From: Chlamydiota bacterium | Lineage (GTDB): Bacteria; Chlamydiota; Chlamydiia; Chlamydiales; Rhabdochlamydiaceae | Length of the DNA: 9,709 bases | Direction: 5' to 3' | NCBI GenBank assembly: GCA_016866585.1 | Contig: VGMB01000045.1 | Span: forward strand, 1-9,709 | Part shown: positions 6,671-9,709 of the stretch, piece after piece | Position numbering within the stretch: position 1 is the stretch's first letter | How the letters are laid out: each line of letters begins with the position of its first letter | Program-made: the position numbers and the translations under genes | Notes under the pieces: model-generated | What the model was told of the DNA's origin: nothing | Databases searched by the model: none | The model's input: the letters and a program-made list of their open reading frames with translations, nothing else

Positions 6671-6693
6671 AAGATTAAGTTCACAAGTTCTTC

Positions 6694-6717
6694 ATTAAAA
6701 TTCATCCCGATTTTAAT
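6694..6717 (+). other. AT-rich hairpin between the HEIMH gene and alr
   Basis: A perfect 8-bp inverted repeat, ATTAAAAT at 6694-6701 and ATTTTAAT at 6710-6717, encloses the 8-base loop TCATCCCG. It lies in the 77-base gap between the two plus-strand genes. The stem has no G-C pairs, so it is weak as a terminator; it could attenuate readthrough or be chance in AT-rich DNA. Confidence 0.3.
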
Positions 6718-6747
6718 ATACACCATAACACACTCAAAAGGGCGTAT

Positions 6748-7863
6748 ATGGATCGTCAGGTAGCTCATCCTAACTGGATAGAAATCGATTTAGATCAATT
6801 TAAAAAAAATATAGCGATCATAAGATCTGCTATAGGTGAGAGTAAGTACTGTTTACCAGTAAAGGCCAATGCATATGGTCATGGACTTATTCCTATAGCC
6901 CAGGCAGCTGTTAGTGCAGGTGTTGACTACTTATCTGTGGCTCACGTATCAGAGGCTGTGCAGCTGCGACAAGCTGGTATATCTATTCCTATTTTTGTTA
7001 TGGGAGCAATACATCAAGAACAGATTCAGGATCTTCTTGATTATGATTTGGAGATAAGTGTTAGCTCTATTTTCAAGGCAGAGTTGTTGTCCAAGATTTG
7101 CAAAGAGCAGGGGCGTACTTGTAAAGTGCACTTAGAGATAGACACGGGTATGCAGAGAACAGGAGTTAGACCCTCTTCAGCGATCAATCTTTTAGAGGTC
7201 GTTAAGTCTCTTGGCTGTTTTGTTATAAAAGGGGTGTATTCTCATTTAGCAACAGCAGATAAACCGCATGATCTATTTGCAAAACAACAGATCAAAGAAT
7301 TTAAGGCCTTACTATCTACAGAGCTCTTTTCTTCTTTAGAATGCATCGCACATATTGCAAATTCAGGAGGTGTTCAGTTTTATCCAGAGTCTTATTTATC
7401 TATGGTTAGGCCGTCATTACTTTCTTTTGGTTATAAACATCCAGACTCACCCGTTTGTTTTGAAGGTATAAAGCCTTGCTTTTCGTTAAAATCTAAGATT
7501 TCATATTTTAAAGTTGTTCAAAAAGGTCATGGGATAAGTTATGGCCACACATATATTACTGAAAAGGACACAAGGATTGTGACTGTTCCAATAGGGTATG
7601 GGGATGGGCTTAGAAGATCTCTTGCTGGTAAGCTGTTTTGTTTAATAAGAGGAAAGAAGTTTCCCGTAGTAGGTGCAATTTGTATGGATCAATGCATGGT
7701 TGATGTAGGAGACCATGAGGTGTTTGTCGGTGATGAGGTCGTCTTTATTGGTAAACAGCATCAACAAACGATACATGCTGCAGAAATGGCAGATGCTTGT
7801 AATACGATTGTTTACGAGATATTCTGTTTATTCAACGAAAGAATCCCAAGAACCTACAAGTGA
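6748..7863 (+). CDS. alr: Alanine racemase (PLP-dependent)
   Basis: This 371-residue enzyme interconverts L- and D-alanine in the cytoplasm, providing D-alanine for peptidoglycan precursors. The PLP-binding lysine is K39 in PVKANAYGHG. The second catalytic base is Y265 in GHGISYGHTY. Other conserved sites are present: H202 and S206 in HIANSGG, R221 in MVRPS (partner of the PLP ring nitrogen in this family), GYGDGLRR at 283-290, and CMDQCMVDV at 312-320 near the substrate entry. K39 and Y265 fall at the same numbers as in the well-studied Geobacillus enzyme, showing little insertion or deletion. Length is typical. The start has AGGG 6 bases upstream. It follows the HEIMH gene on the same strand after 77 bases, so co-transcription is possible, although the products have no obvious link. 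The gene looks intact and functional. Confidence 0.97.
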   Translation: MDRQVAHPNWIEIDLDQFKKNIAIIRSAIGESKYCLPVKANAYGHGLIPIAQAAVSAGVDYLSVAHVSEAVQLRQAGISIPIFVMGAIHQEQIQDLLDYDLEISVSSIFKAELLSKICKEQGRTCKVHLEIDTGMQRTGVRPSSAINLLEVVKSLGCFVIKGVYSHLATADKPHDLFAKQQIKEFKALLSTELFSSLECIAHIANSGGVQFYPESYLSMVRPSLLSFGYKHPDSPVCFEGIKPCFSLKSKISYFKVVQKGHGISYGHTYITEKDTRIVTVPIGYGDGLRRSLAGKLFCLIRGKKFPVVGAICMDQCMVDVGDHEVFVGDEVVFIGKQHQQTIHAAEMADACNTIVYEIFCLFNERIPRTYK

Positions 7864-7884
7864 TGTCGTTCTTTCAGATATTTA

Positions 7885-7926
7885 GTCTTTATCCCATTCA
7901 TCTGACCAAAGATCTATAGAGGCACG
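7885..7926 (-). other. Open 14-codon extension after the stop of the 380-residue protein
   Basis: Immediately after the TAA at 7927-7929, the same frame stays open for 14 codons and reads RASIDLWSDEWDKD before a second TAA (7882-7884). The acidic, tryptophan-containing tail looks like protein rather than random intergenic sequence and continues the acidic ending YTDFDLD of the annotated protein. This may be the former C-terminus lost through a nonsense mutation, or it may be chance. Confidence 0.35.
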
Positions 7927-9069
7927 TTAATCTAGATCAAAATCTGTATATTGGAAAGATGAATTTCGGTGCAAATTTTCAATAAACTTTTCTTCTGGTC
8001 TTTTATCTAATTCGATTGTGTAAAAATAGCTATTTACTTTTATATCCTCATAATCAATTTGATCATAACGGAGCCAGTTGGAAGTATCATAGATTGCTAC
8101 TGTTGGGAAATAAAATATGTTAATTACTGCTGCGCAACAAAGTTTCAAAGCAAATGCACAATCTTTAGTTACTTCTAATAAGTTTCCTCCTCTTAAAAAT
8201 ATAGAATTGCAATATTCGTTTGTGTAAGTATGCAATCTTAAATCTTTATAGTCAGTGCTATTTTTAGTCATCCAGTTGATACAATCATAGACGGCTGCGG
8301 GTATGTAATGAAGGATGCTTAGAGTGAGCGCTGCATATCCAATTGCAAAATCGATAGGACGAGTAGCTAGACCTGCAACATGACCTGCTTTTGCAAGTAT
8401 TTTTAGTGATGTGTTTTTTGTTTGAAGTTCTTGCGACTTGAGGAAAAGTTTTAGTTTTTGAGTGAGTATTCCTGCATTCTGATATTCAGTGGTTTTAGTG
8501 TAGTTAGTTAGTTCTTCATTACTATCTGAAGTTTGGGAGTTTTCCTTATCAATACTATCTGAAGTTTGGGAGTTTGTGTCAACAATAGGTTCGAAGGCGT
8601 TTGCATCAAACGCTTTTATAAATCTCACTGGTATTGTATTGAGTAAACTGATTGATTTTTCGAAATATACACCTCCCTGAAGAAGATCTGTTTTTTTTAT
8701 TTCGATAGATTTTATAGGACCAAATGAAGGAGTTTTAAATTTTTTTATTTGACAGCTATCGTCTAATAACTGCTTAATAAGTAATTCTTTGTTAAGTTTA
8801 CTATCCTTGCTAAGAAGAACAGGTATATTCGTAAATGAGTATATAGATCCTCGAAAAACATATACGCCAATATCTACCAAAGTATTTGGAATTTGCATAA
8901 AAAAGTAAGCTACACGCTTTAATGCAGCCACCGCAATACTTGTAATTTTGCTATTAGTATCAGCTTGGGTGCTTTCTTGTTTTGTGGGTACTAAAGTTTG
9001 GCAAGCTGTATGAAAATCGTTCCATATTATAGGAATTTCATTCCATTTTGATGGGCTTATGGTTTTCAT
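7927..9069 (-). CDS. Unknown 380-residue protein with internal repeats
   Basis: I do not recognise this protein. It holds two copies of a unit in its C-terminal half. The first (about residues 256-282) contains YDCINW then DYKD; the second (321-348) contains YDTSNW then DYED. Both have a Pro-containing hydrophobic stretch before YD, and the offset is 66 residues. A more degenerate copy may lie at 52-90 (hydrophobic, IPNTLVDIG and IPVLLSK). Hydrophobic stretches at about 42-72, 236-262 and 304-327 could associate with membranes. The middle (160-200) is polar and disordered, with a tandem 11-residue repeat starting NSQTSDS. No enzyme motif is seen. The start ATG at 9069 has only a weak ribosome binding site (AGAG). 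The gene faces alr tail to tail with a 63-base gap that shows no clear terminator. A membrane-linked, lineage-specific protein such as an inclusion or effector protein is possible but unproven. Confidence 0.82.
   Translation of the reverse strand: MKTISPSKWNEIPIIWNDFHTACQTLVPTKQESTQADTNSKITSIAVAALKRVAYFFMQIPNTLVDIGVYVFRGSIYSFTNIPVLLSKDSKLNKELLIKQLLDDSCQIKKFKTPSFGPIKSIEIKKTDLLQGGVYFEKSISLLNTIPVRFIKAFDANAFEPIVDTNSQTSDSIDKENSQTSDSNEELTNYTKTTEYQNAGILTQKLKLFLKSQELQTKNTSLKILAKAGHVAGLATRPIDFAIGYAALTLSILHYIPAAVYDCINWMTKNSTDYKDLRLHTYTNEYCNSIFLRGGNLLEVTKDCAFALKLCCAAVINIFYFPTVAIYDTSNWLRYDQIDYEDIKVNSYFYTIELDKRPEEKFIENLHRNSSFQYTDFDLD
8520..8575. repeat. Tandem 33-bp repeat within the 380-residue protein gene
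   Basis: An identical 23-base sequence occurs at 8520-8542 and 8553-8575, giving a period of 33 bases or 11 codons. It encodes two copies of SQTSDS in the disordered middle of the protein. Perfect identity at DNA level, with divergent bases between and after the copies, suggests a recent slippage duplication that keeps the reading frame. Confidence 0.85.
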
Positions 9070-9142
9070 AAAAAACTCTAGTAATACTCTGAGTAATTGG
9101 TTTTAGGAGCTAAATAAATATATCGTTCGTGAGTTGCTTAGC

Positions 9143-9427
9143 TTAATTAATATGAGAACTCCAAGGGTATGGGTCTGAAGAGTCTGAAATATCGCTTATA
9201 TCTGAATCAGACCCGTAGTCGATCGTAACCATCCTGGCTAGCTCATCAGAACTTCTTTCGTATTCATGTTTGAGTCCTTCTGAACATGTAATATGAAGGG
9301 GGGAAAATATATTTTGAGCTATTACATCTATTTTGGCTGTTGTTGGTTTGTTTACATTTGTTTCATTTGGTATTGGGTCGTTATCAGAGCTCAGGTCAAT
9401 CTCTTCCCATATTTCTTCACCATGCAT
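9143..9427 (-). CDS. Small acidic Ser/Asp-rich protein, probably the 3' part of a truncated gene
   Basis: From the first ATG (9427) this reads 94 residues: MHGEEIWEEIDLSSDNDPIP at the start, a polar middle with one moderately hydrophobic patch (DVIAQNIFSPLHI), and a tail rich in Ser and Asp (GSDSDISDISDSSDPYP). There is no signal peptide, membrane segment or known motif. No convincing ribosome binding site precedes the ATG. The same frame stays open for another 61 codons upstream with protein-like content but without ATG, GTG or TTG, so the ATG may not be the natural start. It lies 73 bases upstream of the 380-residue protein gene, on the same strand. It may be a remnant of a larger lineage-specific protein; function unknown. 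Confidence 0.5.
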   Translation of the reverse strand: MHGEEIWEEIDLSSDNDPIPNETNVNKPTTAKIDVIAQNIFSPLHITCSEGLKHEYERSSDELARMVTIDYGSDSDISDISDSSDPYPWSSHIN

Positions 9428-9610
9428 TGATGCTTCAGGGCGATTTTGATGAGAAGATGAAAGTACTTTAACTGCTAGTTCATCTACTTTACTGTCAGTA
9501 TTTGCATTTGTTCCAATTATTAACTTGTATAAACATTCGCAGTACCTTCCAATTACTGATCTTGAGTAATCTTGGTTTGGTAATGATTCGGCGTTGTTGC
9601 GTAATTCCTT
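9428..9610 (-). pseudogene. Startless upstream extension of the Ser/Asp-rich frame (probable 5' truncation)
   Basis: In frame with the protein starting at 9427, 61 sense codons run upstream to a TGA at 9611-9613. They read KELRNNAESLPNQDYSRSV, then IGRYCECLYKLIIGTNANT, then DSKVDELAVKVLSSSHQNRP, which looks like genuine helical protein. None of the codons is ATG, GTG or TTG; only ATT could act as a rare start. The simplest reading is a gene whose 5' end was lost by a frameshift, deletion or insertion near 9590-9613. Upstream of the TGA the same frame meets another stop (TAG) within about 20 bases. Confidence 0.4.
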
Positions 9611-9709
9611 TCAAGGAGGCTTAAGCTAAAGGACTTGAGATAAAATATTTTATTGATAAAAAGAAAGGCTCATGCCTAGACTAGATAATCGCTAAAAAAC
9701 CTACGTCTA
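9611..9709. other. Right-end non-coding stretch with an AT palindrome
   Basis: No supportable gene is seen in these 99 bases. They hold a perfect 14-bp palindrome, ATAAAATATTTTAT, at 9640-9653, and stop codons are frequent in all frames checked. The stretch could be the edge of a mobile element or an ordinary intergenic spacer; the window ends before this can be decided. Confidence 0.3.

Noticed and set aside
7911..7938. Inverted repeat GATCTA/TAGATC around the stop of the 380-residue protein gene
   Set aside because: Only 6 bp with a 16-base loop and no U tract; too weak to call a terminator for either convergent gene.
1..9709. CRISPR arrays, tRNA and rRNA genes
   Set aside because: No regularly spaced repeats and no tRNA- or rRNA-like sequence noticed on reading; nearly all of the window is accounted for by protein genes and short spacers.

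Overview
The window is about 9.7 kb of AT-rich bacterial DNA. It most likely comes from a member of the Chlamydiae outside the classical Chlamydiaceae, meaning an environmental or amoeba/arthropod-associated lineage. That placement is inference. It rests on a type III secretion translocon operon with an LcrH/SycD-type chaperone and a CopB/SseC-type translocator, a lone Mla lipid-transport operon, several lineage-specific unknown proteins, and a stand-alone alanine racemase (Chlamydiaceae are known to use GlyA for this activity). No marker gene for taxonomy lies in the window, so the assignment is moderate.

Layout. (1) Positions 1-2049, minus strand: mlaE-mlaF-mlaD, an ABC permease, its ATPase and an MCE-domain protein. 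The genes are tightly overlapped, have a good sigma70-like promoter (2084-2112), and mlaD runs off the left edge. (2) Positions 2158-2187: a perfect 11-bp hairpin just after the next operon, read as its terminator. (3) Positions 2193-4588, minus strand: four tightly packed genes in the order small helical protein, TPR chaperone, large hydrophobic translocator, small Gly/Ser-rich protein. This is the order of lcrV-lcrH-yopB-yopD and sseB-sscA-sseC-sseD, so the two unrecognised small genes sit in the tip/filament and minor-translocator positions. (4) Positions 4589-4771: a divergent intergenic region with a promoter-like pair on each strand. (5) Positions 4772-6670, plus strand: an unknown 632-residue protein with one N-terminal hydrophobic segment, an HEIMH zinc-metalloprotease-like motif and a long helical C-terminal half. 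(6) Positions 6748-7863, plus strand: alanine racemase alr with all key residues. (7) Positions 7927-9069, minus strand: an unknown 380-residue protein with internal repeats and an open, protein-like stretch after its stop codon. (8) Positions 9143-9610, minus strand: a small acidic Ser/Asp-rich frame that stays open upstream of its first ATG but has no start there, which looks like a 5'-truncated or disrupted gene.

How the genes fit together. The Mla operon would move phospholipids across the periplasm to maintain the outer membrane. The translocon operon would supply the pore proteins through which type III effectors enter the host cell. The divergent HEIMH protein is a candidate membrane-associated or secreted protease expressed from the same control region. 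Alr supplies D-alanine for peptidoglycan precursors. The rightmost genes look like fast-evolving, lineage-specific accessory genes, possibly host-interaction factors, but nothing in the sequence fixes their function.
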